This document shows, piece by piece, positions 25,701 to 38,800 of a DNA stretch of 64,000 nucleotides. The DNA is taken from the NCBI GenBank assembly GCA_964057225.1, contig OZ059894.1:2232001-2296000 (forward strand), given 5' to 3'. The position numbers and the translations under genes are program-made. Below the pieces are notes generated by a model. The model made no database searches and had not been told where the DNA came from. It saw only the letters and a list, made by a program, of their open reading frames with translations. Within the stretch, counting starts at the first letter, position 1; each line of letters begins with the position of its first letter. The stretch is from Auanema rhodensis. Lineage: Eukaryota > Nematoda > Chromadorea > Rhabditida > Rhabditidae.

Positions 25701-26402
25701 ATTCAACGAAAAAATTAATTCTTCAGGGTGAAAATCGAGGATATAAGTGTGAACTTATATCAGTTGATATCTCGGTGCATTTTTAAGCTAGCGCAAATCT
25801 AATAACACAGATCGACGCAGCTTAAAAATCCGCATCGAATGCACTATACTACATTGAGGAACGCTTAATACAAAAATTAGTTATGATCGTTTGAAAAATA
25901 ATGCATTAGTGTATGTTGAGTTTCCATGTACACTCAACATAGCTTCCAAAAACATTTTGACAAAAATTTTTTCGAAAAATTTCAGAATAATTTAGCAAAA
26001 AGTAGATGTTTTTAGATTTCTTTTCTCAAGGCAAAGACGATGGACAATGTTATTCAACGAAAAAATTAATTCTTCAGGGTGAAAATCGAGGATATAAGTG
26101 TGAACTTATATCAGTTGATATCTCGGTGCATTTTTAAGCTAGCGCAAATCTGATAACACAGATCGATGCAGCTTGAAAATCCGCATCGAATGCACTATAC
26201 TACTTTGAGAAGCGCTTAATACAAAAATTAGTTATGATCGTTTGAAAAATGATGCATTAGTGTATGTTGAGTTTCCATGTACACTCAACATTGCTTCCAA
26301 AAACATTTTGACAAAAATTTTTTCGAGAAATTTCAAAATAATTTGGCGAAAAATAGATGTTTTTAGATTCCTTTTTTCAAGACAAAGACGATGGACAATG
26401 TT
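25701..26402. repeat. Monomers 74-75, second appearance of the 22542-23243 pair
   Basis: An 'aatctaataac' copy is followed by a 'gatcgatgc' and 'ggcgaaaaatag' copy, the same pair as at 22542-23243. This gives a 9-monomer (3159-bp) period from 22542 to about 27.4 kb. Confidence 0.75.
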
Positions 26403-28508
26403 ATTCAACGAAAAAATTAATTCTTCAGGGTGAAAATCGAGGATATAAGTGTGAACTTATATCAGTTGATATCTCGGTGCATTTTTAAGCTAGCGCAAAT
26501 CTGATAACACAGATCGACGCAGCTTGAAAATCCGCATCGAATGCACTATACTACTTTGAGAAGCGCTTAATACAAAAATTAGTTATGATCGTTTGAAAAA
26601 TGATGCATTAGTGTATGTTGAGTTTCCATGTACACTCAACATTGCTTCCAAAAACATTTTGACAAAAATTTTTTCGAAAAATTTCAGAATAATTTAGCAA
26701 AAAGTAGATGTTTTTAGATTTCTTTTCTCAAGGCAAAGACGATGGACAATGTTATTCAACGAAAAAATTAATTCTTCAGGGTGAAAATCGAGGATATAAG
26801 TGTGAACTTATATCAGTTGATATCTCGGTGCATTTTTAAGCTAGCGCAAATCTGATAACACAGATCGACGCAGCTTGAAAATCCGCATCGAATGCACTAT
26901 ACTACTTTGAGAAGCGCTTAATACGAAAATTAGTTATGATCGTTTGAAAAATGATGCATTAGTGTATGTTGAGTTTCCATGTACACTCAACATTGCTTCC
27001 AAAAACATTTTGACAAAAATTTTTTCGAGAAATTTCAAAATAATTTAGCAGAAAGTAGATGTTTTTAGATTCCTTTTTTCAAGGCAAAGACGATGGACAT
27101 TGTTATTCAACGAAAAAAGTAATTATTCAGGGTGAAAATCGAGGATATAAGTGTGAACTTATATCAGTTGATATCTCGGTGCATTTTTAAGCTAGCGCAA
27201 ATCTGATAACACAGATCGACGCAGCTTAAAAATCCGCATCGAATGCACTATACTACATTGAGGAACGCTTAATACAAAAATTAGTTATGATTGTTTGAAA
27301 AATGATGCATTAGTGTATGTTGAGTTTCCATGTACACTCAACATTGCTTCCAAAAACATTTTGACAAAAATTTTTTCGAAAAATTTCAGAATAATTTAGC
27401 AAAAAGTAGATGTTTTTAGATTCCTTTTTTCAAGGCAAAGACGATGGACAATGTCATTCAACGAAAAAATTAATTCTTCAGGGTGAAAATCGAGGATATA
27501 AGTGTGAACTTATATCAGTGGATATCTCGGTGCATTTTTAAGCTAGCGCAAATCTGATAACACAGATCGATGCAGCTTAAAAATCCGCATCGAATGCACT
27601 ATACTACTTTGAGAAGCGCTTAATACAAAAATTAGTTATGATCGTTTGAAAAATAATGCATTAGTGTATGTTGAGTTTCCATGTACACTCAACATTGCTT
27701 CCAAAAACATTTTGACAAAAATTTTTTCGAGAAATTTCAAAATAATTTGGCGAAAAATAGATGTTTTTAGATTCCTTTTTTCAAGACAAAGACGATGGAC
27801 AATGTTATTCAACGAAAAAATTAATTCTTCAGGGTGAAAATCGAGGATATAAGTGTGAACTTATATCAGTTGATATCTCGGTGCATTTTTAAGCTAGCGC
27901 AAATCTGATAACACAGATCGACGCAGCTTGAAAATCCGCATCGAATGCACTATACTACTTTGAGAAGCGCTTAATACAAAAATTAGTTATGATCGTTTGA
28001 AAAATGATGCATTAGTGTATGTTGAGTTTCCATGTACACTCAACATTGCTTCCAAAAACATTTTGACAAAAATTTTTTCGAAAAATTTCAGAATAATTTA
28101 GCAAAAAGTAGATGTTTTTAGATTCCTTTTTTCAAGGCAAAGACGATGGACAATGTCATTCAACGAAAAAATTAATTCTTCAGGGTGAAAATCGAGGATA
28201 TAAGTGTGAACTTATATCAGTGGATATCTCGGTGCATTTTTAAGCTAGCGCAAATCTGATAACACAGATCGATGCAGCTTAAAAATCCGCATCGAATGCA
28301 CTATACTACTTTGAGAAGCGCTTAATACAAAAATTAGTTATGATCGTTTGAAAAATAATGCATTAGTGTATGTTGAGTTTCCATGTACACTCAACATTGC
28401 TTCCAAAAACATTTTGACAAAAATTTTTTCGAGAAATTTCAAAATAATTTGGCGAAAAATAGATGTTTTTAGATTCCTTTTTTCAAGACAAAGACGATGG
28501 ACAATGTT
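26403..28508. repeat. Monomers 76-81 with a tandem dimer duplication
   Basis: The first three copies repeat the start of block D. A 702-bp unit is then duplicated: the copies at 27456 and 28158 are alike, and the tails before them ('cagaataat', 'gattcctttttt', 'gtca') are alike. The duplicated monomer is mosaic: 'gtggatatc' and 'aataatgc' come from the W-type, while 'gatcgatgc', 'cgagaaa' and 'ggcgaaaaatag' come from the 22893 type. Confidence 0.75.
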
Positions 28509-30965
28509 ATTCAACGAAAAAATTAATTCTTCAGGGTGAAAATCGAGGATATAAGTGTGAACTTATATCAGTTGATATCTCGGTGCATTTTTAAGCTAGC
28601 GCAAATCTGATAACACAGATCGACGCAGCTTGAAAATCCGCATCGAATGCACTATACTACTTTGAGAAGCGCTTAATACAAAAATTAGTTATGATCGTTT
28701 GAAAAATGATGCATTAGTGTATGTTGAGTTTCCATGTACACTCAACATTGCTTCCAAAAACATTTTGACAAAAATTTTTTCGAAAAATTTCAGAATAATT
28801 TAGCAAAAAGTAGATGTTTTTAGATTTCTTTTCTCAAGGCAAAGACGATGGACAATGTTATTCAACGAAAAAATTAATTCTTCAGGGTGAAAATCGAGGA
28901 TATAAGTGTGAACTTATATCAGTTGATATCTCGGTGCATTTTTAAGCTAGCGCAAATCTGATAACACAGATCGACGCAGCTTGAAAATCCGCATCGAATG
29001 CACTATACTACTTTGAGAAGCGCTTAATACGAAAATTAGTTATGATCGTTTGAAAAATGATGCATTAGTGTATGTTGAGTTTCCATGTACACTCAACATT
29101 GCTTCCAAAAACATTTTGACAAAAATTTTTTCGAGAAATTTCAAAATAATTTAGCAGAAAGTAGATGTTTTTAGATTCCTTTTTTCAAGGCAAAGACGAT
29201 GGACATTGTTATTCAACGAAAAAAGTAATTATTCAGGGTGAAAATCGAGGATATAAGTGTGAACTTATATCAGTTGATATCTCGGTGCATTTTTAAGCTA
29301 GCGCAAATCTGATAACACAGATCGACGCAGCTTAAAAATCCGCATCGAATGCACTATACTACATTGAGGAACGCTTAATACAAAAATTAGTTATGATTGT
29401 TTGAAAAATGATGCATTAGTGTATGTTGAGTTTCCATGTACACTCAACATTGCTTCCAAAAACATTTTGACAAAAATTTTTTCGAAAAATTTCAAAATAA
29501 TTTAGCAAAAAGTAGATGTTTTTAGATTCCTTTTTTCAAGGCAAAGACGATGGACAATGTCATTCAACGAAAAAATTAATTCTTCAGGGTGAAAATCGAG
29601 GATATAAGTGTGAACTTATATCAGTGGATATCTCGGTGCATTTTTAAGCTAGCGCAAATCTGATAACACAGATCGACGCAGCTTAAAAATCCGCATCGAA
29701 TGCACTATACTACTTTGAGAAGCGCTTAATACAAAAATTAGTTATGATCGTTTGAAAAATAATGCATTAGTGTATGTTGAGTTTCCATGTACACTCAACA
29801 TAGCTTCCAAAAACATTTTGACAAAAATTTTTTCGAAAAATTTCGAAATAATTTAGCGAAAAGTAGATGTTTTTAGATTCCTTTTTTCAAGACAAAGACG
29901 ATGGACAATGTTATTCAACGAAAAAATTAATTCTTCAGGGTGAAAATCGAGGATATAAGTGTGAACTTATATCAGTTGATATCTCGGTGCATTTTTAAGC
30001 TAGCGCAAATCTGATAACACAGATCGACGCAGCTTGAAAATCCGCATCGAATGCACTATACTACATTGAGGAACGCTAAATACAAAAATTAGTTATGATT
30101 GTTTGAAAAATGATGCATTAGTGTATGTTGAGTTTCCATGTACACTCAACATTGCTTCCAAAAACATTTTGACAAAAATTTTTTCGAAAAATTTCAAAAT
30201 AATTTAGCAAAAAGTAGATGTTTTTAGATTCCTTTTTTCAAGGCAAAGACGATGGACAATGTCATTCAACGAAAAAATTAATTCTTCAGGGTGAAAATCG
30301 AGGATATAAGTGTGAACTTATATCAGTGGATATCTCGGTGCATTTTTAAGCTAGCGCAAATCTGATAACACAGATCGACGCAGCTTAAAAATCCGCATCG
30401 AATGCACTATACTACTTTGAGAAGCGCTTAATACAAAAATTAGTTATGATCGTTTGAAAAATAATGCATTAGTGTATGTTGAGTTTCCATGTACACTCAA
30501 CATAGCTTCCAAAAACATTTTGACAAAAATTTTTTCGAAAAATTTCGAAATAATTTAGCGAAAAGTAGATGTTTTTAGATTCCTTTTTTCAAGACAAAGA
30601 CGATGGACAATGTTATTCAACGAAAAAATTAATTCTTCAGGGTGAAAATCGAGGATATAAGTGTGAACTTATATCAGTTGATATCTCGGTGCATTTTTAA
30701 GCTAGCGCAAATCTGATAACACAGATCGACGCAGCTTGAAAATCCGCATCGAATGCACTATACTACATTGAGAAACGCTTAATACAAAAATTAGTTATGA
30801 TTGTTTGAAAAATGATGCATTAGTGTATGTTGAGTTTCCATGTACGCTCAACATTGCTCCCAAAAACATTTTGACAAAAATTTTTTCGAAAAATTTCAAA
30901 ATAATTTAGCAAAAAGTAGATGTTTTTAGATTCCTTTTTTCAAGGCAAAGACGATGGACAATGTT
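28509..30965. repeat. Seven-monomer block D, copy 3
   Basis: It matches 23244-25700 at a 15-monomer (5265-bp) offset, including 'atacgaaaatt' and 'gaggaacgctaaat'. I noticed no convincing difference between these two copies by eye. Confidence 0.8.
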
Positions 30966-31316
30966 ATTCAACGAAAAAATTAATTCTTCAGGGTGAAAAT
31001 CGAGGATATAAGTGTGAACTTATATCAGTTGATATCTCGGTGCATTTTTAAGCTAGCGCAAATCTAATAACACAGATCGACGCAGCTTAAAAATCCGCAT
31101 CGAATGCACTATACTACATTGAGGAACGCTTAATACAAAAATTAGTTATGATCGTTTGAAAAATAATGCATTAGTGTATGTTGAGTTTCCATGTACACTC
31201 AACATAGCTTCCAAAAACATTTTGACAAAAATTTTTTCGAAAAATTTCAGAATAATTTAGCAAAAAGTAGATGTTTTTAGATTTCTTTTCTCAAGGCAAA
31301 GACGATGGACAATGTT
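30966..31316. repeat. Monomer 89, 'aatctaataac' type
   Basis: It follows block D as the copy at 25701 does, so the 15-monomer match can be extended to eight monomers (23244-26051 with 28509-31316). Confidence 0.75.
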
Positions 31317-32720
31317 ATTCAACGAAAAAATTAATTCTTCAGGGTGAAAATCGAGGATATAAGTGTGAACTTATATCAGTTGATATCTCGGTGCATTTTT
31401 AAGCTAGCGCAAATCTGATAACACAGATCGACGCAGCTTGAAAATCCGCATCGAATGCACTATACTACTTTGAGAAGCGCTTAATACAAAAATTAGTTAT
31501 GATCGTTTGAAAAATGATGCATTAGTGTATGTTGAGTTTCCATGTACACTCAACATTGCTTCCAAAAACATTTTGACAAAAATTTTTTCGAAAAATTTCA
31601 GAATAATTTAGCAAAAAGTAGATGTTTTTAGATTTCTTTTCTCAAGGCAAAGACGATGGACAATGTTATTCAACGAAAAAATTAATTCTTCAGGGTGAAA
31701 ATCGAGGATATAAGTGTGAACTTATATCAGTTGATATCTCGGTGCATTTTTAAGCTAGCGCAAATCTGATAACACAGATCGACGCAGCTTAAAAATCCGC
31801 ATCGAATGCACTATACTACATTGAGAAACGCTTAATACAAAAATTAGTTATGATTGTTTGAAAAATGATGCATTAGTGTATGTTGAGTTTTCATGTACAC
31901 TCAACATAGCTTCCAAAAACATTTTGACAAAAATTTTTTCGAAAAATTTCGAAATAATTTAGCGAAAAGTAGATGTTTTTAGATTCCTTTTTTCAAGACA
32001 AAGACGATGGACAATGTTATTCAACGAAAAAATTAATTCTTCAGGGTGAAAATCGAGGACATAAGTGTGAACTTATATCAGTTGATATCTCGGTGCATTT
32101 TTAAGCTAGCGCAAATCTGATAACACAGATCGACGCAGCTTGAAAATTCGCATCGAATGCACTATACTACATTGAGAAACGCTTAATACAAAAATTAGTT
32201 ATGATTGTTTGAAAAATGATGCATTAGTGTATGTTGAGTTTCCATGTACGCTCAACATTGCTCCCAAAAACATTTTGACAAAAATTTTTTCGAAAAATTT
32301 CAAAATAATTTAGCAAAAAGTAGATGTTTTTAGATTCCTTTTTTCAAGGCAAAGACGATGGACAATGTTATTCAACGAAAAAATTAATTCTTCAGGGTGA
32401 AAATCGAGGATATAAGTGTGAACTTATATCAGTTGATATCTCGGTGCATTTTTAAGCTAGCGCAAATCTAATAACACAGATCGACGCAGCTTAAAAATCC
32501 GCATCGAATGCACTATACTACATTGAGGAACGCTTAATACAAAAATTAGTTATGATCGTTTGAAAAATAATGCATTAGTGTATGTTGAGTTTCCATGTAC
32601 ACTCAACATAGCTTCCAAAAACATTTTGACAAAAATTTTTTCGAAAAATTTCAGAATAATTTAGCAAAAAGTAGATGTTTTTAGATTTCTTTTCTCAAGG
32701 CAAAGACGATGGACAATGTT
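31317..32720. repeat. Four-monomer block E, copy 2
   Basis: It shares 'gttttcatg', 'gaggacataag' and 'aaaattcgc' with 21489-22892. Its first copy lacks the private 'gtaattcaacg' and 'ttttttgaaaaa' changes of copy 1. Confidence 0.8.
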
Positions 32721-33071
32721 ATTCAACGAAAAAATTAATTCTTCAGGGTGAAAATCGAGGATATAAGTGTGAACTTATATCAGTTGATATCTCGGTGCAT
32801 TTTTAAGCTAGCGCAAATCTAATAACACAGATCGACGCAGCTTAAAAATCCGCATCGAATGCACTATACTACATTGAGGAACGCTTAATACAAAAATTAG
32901 TTATGATCGTTTGAAAAATAATGCATTAGTGTATGTTGAGTTTCCATGTACACTCAACATAGCTTCCAAAAACATTTTGACAAAAATTTTTTCGAAAAAT
33001 TTCAGAATAATTTAGCAAAAAGTAGATGTTTTTAGATTTCTTTTCTCAAGGCAAAGACGATGGACAATGTT
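32721..33071. repeat. Monomer 94, duplicate of its left neighbour
   Basis: It has the same 'aatctaataac', 'gaggaacgct', 'aataatgc', 'catagc' and 'cagaataat' combination as the copy at 32370, indicating a single-monomer duplication. It lies at the border with block A copy 2. Confidence 0.7.
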
Positions 33072-35879
33072 ATTCAACGAAAAAATTAATTCTTCAGGGT
33101 GAAAATCGAGGATATAAGTGTGAACTTATATCAGTTGATATCTCGGTGCATTTTTAAGCTAGCGCAAATCTGATAACACAGATCGACGCAGCTTGAAAAT
33201 CCGCATCGAATGCACTATACTACTTTGAGAAGCGCTTAATACAAAAATTAGTTATGATCGTTTGAAAAATGATGCATTAGTGTATGTTGAGTTTCCATGT
33301 ACACTCAACATTGCTTCCAAAAACATTTTGACAAAAATTTTTTCGAAAAATTTCAGAATAATTTAGCAAAAAGTAGATGTTTTTAGATTTCTTTTCTCAA
33401 GGCAAAGACGATGGACAATGTTATTCAACGAAAAAATTAATTCTTCAGGGTGAAAATCGAGGATATAAGTGTGAACTTATATCAGTTGATATCTCGGTGC
33501 ATTTTTAAGCTAGCGCAAATCTGATAACACAGATCGACGCAGCTTGAAAATCCGCATCGAATGCACTATACTACTTTGAGAAGCGCTTAATACAAAAATT
33601 AGTTATGATCGTTTGAAAAATGATGCATTAGTGTATGTTGAGTTTCCATGTACACTCAACATTGCTTCCAAAAACATTTTGACAAAAATTTTTTCGAGAA
33701 ATTTCAAAATAATTTAGCAGAAAGTAGATGTTTTTAGATTCCTTTTTTCAAGGCAAAGACGATGGACATTGTTATTCAACGAAAAAAGTAATTATTCAGG
33801 GTGAAAATCGAGGATATAAGTGTGAACTTATATCAGTTGATATCTCGGTGCATTTTTAAGCTAGCGCAAATCTGATAACACAGATCGACGCAGCTTAAAA
33901 ATCCGCATCGAATGCACTATACTACATTGAGGAAAGCTTAATACAAAAATTAGTTATGATTGTTTGAAAAATGATGCATTAGTGTATGTTGATTTTCCAT
34001 GTACACTCAACATTGCTTCCAAAAACATTTTGACAAAAATTTTTTCGAAAAATTTCAAAATAATTTAGCAAAAAGTAGATGTTTTTAGATTCCTTTTTTC
34101 AAGGCAAAGACGATGGACAATGTTATTCAACGAAAAAATTAATTCTTCAGGGTGAAAATCGAGGATCTAAGTGTGAACTTATATCAGTTGATATCTCGGT
34201 GCATTTTTAAGCTAGCGCAAATCTGATAACACAGATCGACGCAGCTTACAAATCCGCATCGAATGCACTATACTACATTGAGGAACGCTTAATACAAAAA
34301 TTAGTTATGATCGTTTGAAAAATAATGCATTAGTGTATGTTGAGTTTCCATGTACACTCAACATAGCTTCCAAAAACATTTTGACAAAAATTTTTTCGAA
34401 AAATTTCAAAATAATTTAGCGAAAAGTAGATGTTTTTAGATTCCTTTTTTCAAGGCAAAGACGATGGACAATGTTATTCAACGAAAAAATTAATTCTTCA
34501 GGGTGAAAATCGAGGATATAAGTGTGAACTTATATCAGTTGATATCTCGGTGCATTTTTAAGCTAGCGCAAATCTGATAACACAGATCGACGCAGCTTGA
34601 AAATCCGCATCGAATGCACTATACTACATTGAGAAACGCTTAATACAAAAATTAGTTATGATTGTTTGAAAAATGATGCATTAGTGTATGTTGAGTTTCC
34701 ATGTACGCTCAACATTGCTTCCAAAAACATTTTGACAAAAATTTTTTCGAAAAATTTCAAAATAATTTAGCAAAAAGTAGATGTTTTTAGATTCCTTTTT
34801 TCAAGGCAAAGACGATGGACAATGTTATTCAACGAAAAAATTAATTCTTCAGGGTGAAAATCGAGGATATAAGTGTGAACTTATATCAGTTGAGATCTCG
34901 GTGCATTTTTAAGCTAGCGCAAATCTGATAACACAGATCGACGCAGCTTAAAAATCCGCATCGAATGCACTATACTACATTGAAGAACGCTTAATACAAA
35001 AATTAGTTATGATCGTTTGAAAAATAATGCATTAGTGTATGTTGAGTTTCCATGTACACTCAACATAGCTTCCAAAAATATTTTGACAAAAATTTTTTCG
35101 AAAAATTTCAGAATAATTTAGCAAAAAGTAGATGTTTTTAGATTTCTTTTCTCAAGGCAAAGACGATGGACAATGTTATTCAACGAAAAAATTAATTCTT
35201 CAGGGTGAAAATCGAGGATATAAGTGTGAACTTATATCAATTGATATCTCGGTGCATTTTTAAGCTAGCGCAAATCTGATAACACAGATCGACGCAGCTT
35301 AAAAATCCGCATCGAATGCACTATACTACATTGAGAAACGCTCAATACAAAAATTAGTTATGATCGTTTGAAAAATGATGCATTAGTGTATGTTGAGTTT
35401 CCATGTACACTCAACATTGCTTCCAAAAACATTTTGACAAAAATTTTTTCGAAAAATTTCAAATTAATGTAGCAAAAAGTAGATGTTTTTAGATTCCTTT
35501 TTTTAAGGCAAAGACGATGGACAATGTTATTCAACGAAAAAATTAATTCTTCAGGGTGAAAATCGAGGATATAAGTAAGAACATATATCAGTTGATATCT
35601 CGGTGCATTTTTAAGCTAGCGCAAATCTGATAACACAGACCGACGCAGCTTAAAAATCCGCATCGAATGCACTATTCTACATTGAGAAACGCTCAATACA
35701 AAAATTAGTTATGATCGTTTGAAAAATGATGCATTAGTGTATGTTGAGTTTCCATGTACAATCAACATTGCTTCCAAAAACATTTTGACAAAAATTTTTT
35801 CGAAAAATTTCAAAATAATTTAGCAAAAAGTAGATGTTTTCAGATTTTTTTTTTCAAGGCAAAGACGATGGACAATGTT
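33072..35879. repeat. Eight-monomer block A, copy 2
   Basis: It repeats 5617-8424. Differences noticed: 'gatctaag' and 'gcttacaaatcc' in the fourth copy, 'aaaaatatttt' in the sixth, and 'aaattaatgtag' in the seventh. It ends with a K1 monomer at 35529. Confidence 0.8.
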
Positions 35880-38800
35880 ATTCAACGAAAAAATTAATTC
35901 TTCAGGGTGAAAATCGAGGATATATGTGTGAACTTATATCAGTTGATATCTCGGTGCATTTTTAAGCTAGCGCAAATCTGATAACACAGATCGACGCAGC
36001 TTAAAAATCCGCATCGAATGCACTATACTACATTGAGAAACGCTTAATACAAAAATTAGTTATGATCGTTTGAAAAATGATGCATTAGTGTATGTTGAGT
36101 TTCCATGTACACTCAACATTGCTTCCAAAAACATTTTGACAAAAATTTTTTCGAAAAATTTCAAAATAATTTAGCAAAAAGTAGATGTTTTTAGATTCCT
36201 TTTTTCAAGGCAAAGACGATGGACATTGTTATTCAACGAAAAAATCAATTCTTCAGGGTGAAAATCGAGGATCTAAGTGTGAACTTATATCAGTTGATAT
36301 CTCGGTGCATTTTTAAGCTAGCGCAAATCTGATAACACAGATCGACGCAGCTTAAAAATCCGCATCGAATGCACTATACTACATTGAGAAACGCTTAATA
36401 CAAAAATTAGTTATGATCGTTTGAAAAATGATGCATTAGTGTATGTTGAGTTTCCATGTACACTCAACATTGCTTCCAAAAACATTTTGACAAAAATTTT
36501 TTCGAAAAATTTCAAAATAATTTAGCAAAAAGTAGATGTTTTTAGATTCCTTTTTTCAAGGCAAAGACGATGGACATTGTTATTCAACGAAAAAATCAAT
36601 TCTTCAGGGTGAAAATCGAGGATCTAAGTGTGAACTTATATCAGTTGATATCTCGGTGCATTTTTAAGCTAGCGCAAATCTGATAACACAGATCGACGCA
36701 GCTTAAAAATCCGCATCGAATGCACTATACTACATTGAGAAACGCTCAATACAAAATGTAGTTATGATCGTTTGAAAAATGATGCATTAGTGTATGTTGA
36801 GTTTCCATGTACACTCAACATTGCTTCCAAAAACATTTTGACAAAAATTTTTTCGAAAAATTTCAAAATAATTTAGCAAGAAGTAGATGTTTTTAGATTC
36901 CTTTTTTCAAGGCAAAGACGATGGACAATGTTATTCAACGAAAAAATAATTTCTTCAGGGTGAAAATCGAGGATATAAGTGTGAACTTATATCAGTTGAT
37001 ATCTCGGTGCATTTTTAAGCTAGCGCAAATCTGATAACACAGATCGACGCAGCTTAAAAATCCGCTTCGAATGCACTATACTACATTGAGGAGCGCTTAA
37101 TACAAAAATTAGTTATGATTGTTTGAAAAATGATGCATTAGTGTATGTTGAGTTTCCATGTACACTCAACATTGCTTCCAAAAACATTTTGACAAAACTT
37201 TTTTCGAAAAATTTCAAAATAATTTAGCAAAAAGTAGATGTTTTTAGATTCCTTTTTTCAAGGCAAAGACGATGGACAATGTTATTCAACGAAAAAATTA
37301 ATTCTTCAGGGTGAAAATCGAGGATATAAGTGTGAACTTATATCAGTTGATATCTCGGTGCATTTTTAAGCTAGCGCAAATCTGATAACACAGATCGACG
37401 CAGCTTAAAAATCCGCATCGAATGCACTATACTACATTGAGGAACGCTTAATACAAAAATTAGTTATGATCGTTTGAAAAATAATGCATTAGTGTATGTT
37501 GAGTTTCCATGTACACTCAACATAGCTTCCAAAAACATTTTGACAAAAATTTTTTCGAAAAATTTCAAAATAATTTAGCGAAAAGTAGATGTTTTTAGAT
37601 TCCTTTTTTCAAGGCAAAGACGATGGACAATGTTATTCAACGAAAAAATTAATTCTTCAGGGTGAAAATCGAGGATATAAGTGTGAACTTATATCAGTTG
37701 ATATCTCGGTGCATTTTTAAGCTAGCGCAAATCTGATAACACAGATCGACGCAGCTTAAAAATCCGCATCGAATGCACTATACTACATTGAGAAACGCTC
37801 AATACAAAATGTAGTTATGATCGTTTGAAAAATGATGCATTAGTGTATGTTGAGTTTCCATGTACACTCAACATTGCTTCCAAAAACATTTTGACAAAAC
37901 TTTTTTCGAAAAATTTCAAAATAATTTAGCAAAAAGTAGATGTTTTTAGATTCCTTTTTTCAAGGCAAAGACGATGGACAATGTTATTCAACGAAAAAAT
38001 TAATTCTTCAGGGTGAAAATCGAGGATATAAGTGTGAACTTATATCAGTTGATATCTCGGTGCATTTTTAAGCTAGCGCAAATCTGATAACACAGATCGA
38101 CGCAGCTTAAAAATCCGCATCGAATGCACTATACTACATTGAGGAACGCTTAATACAAAAATTAGTTATGATCGTTTGAAAAATAATGCATTAGTGTATG
38201 TTGAGTTTCCATGTACACTCAACATTGCTTCCAAAAACATTTTGACAAAAATTTTTTCGAAAAATTTCAAAATAATTCAGCAAAAAGTAGATGTTTTTAG
38301 ATTTCTTTTCTCAAGGCAAAGACGATGGACAATGTTATTCAACGAAAAAATAATTTCTTCAGGGTGAAAATCGAGGATATAAGTGTGAACTTATATCAGT
38401 TGATATCTCGGTGCATTTTTAAGCTAGCGCAAATCTGATAACACAGATCGACGCAGCTTAAAAATCCGCATCGAATGCACTATACTACATTGAGGAGCGC
38501 TTAATACAAAAATTAGTTATGATTGTTTGAAAAATGATGCATTAGTGTATGTTGAGTTTCCATGTACACTCAACATTGCTTCCAAAAACATTTTGACAAA
38601 AATTTTTTCGAAAAATTTCAAAATAATTTAGCAAAAAGTAGATGTTTTTAGATTCCTTTTTTCAAGGCAAAGACGATGGACAATGTTATTCAACGAAAAA
38701 ATTAATTCTTCAGGGTGAAAATCGAGGATATAAGTGTGAACTTATATCAGTTGATATCTCGGTGCATTTTTAAGCTAGCGCAAATCTGATAACACAGATC

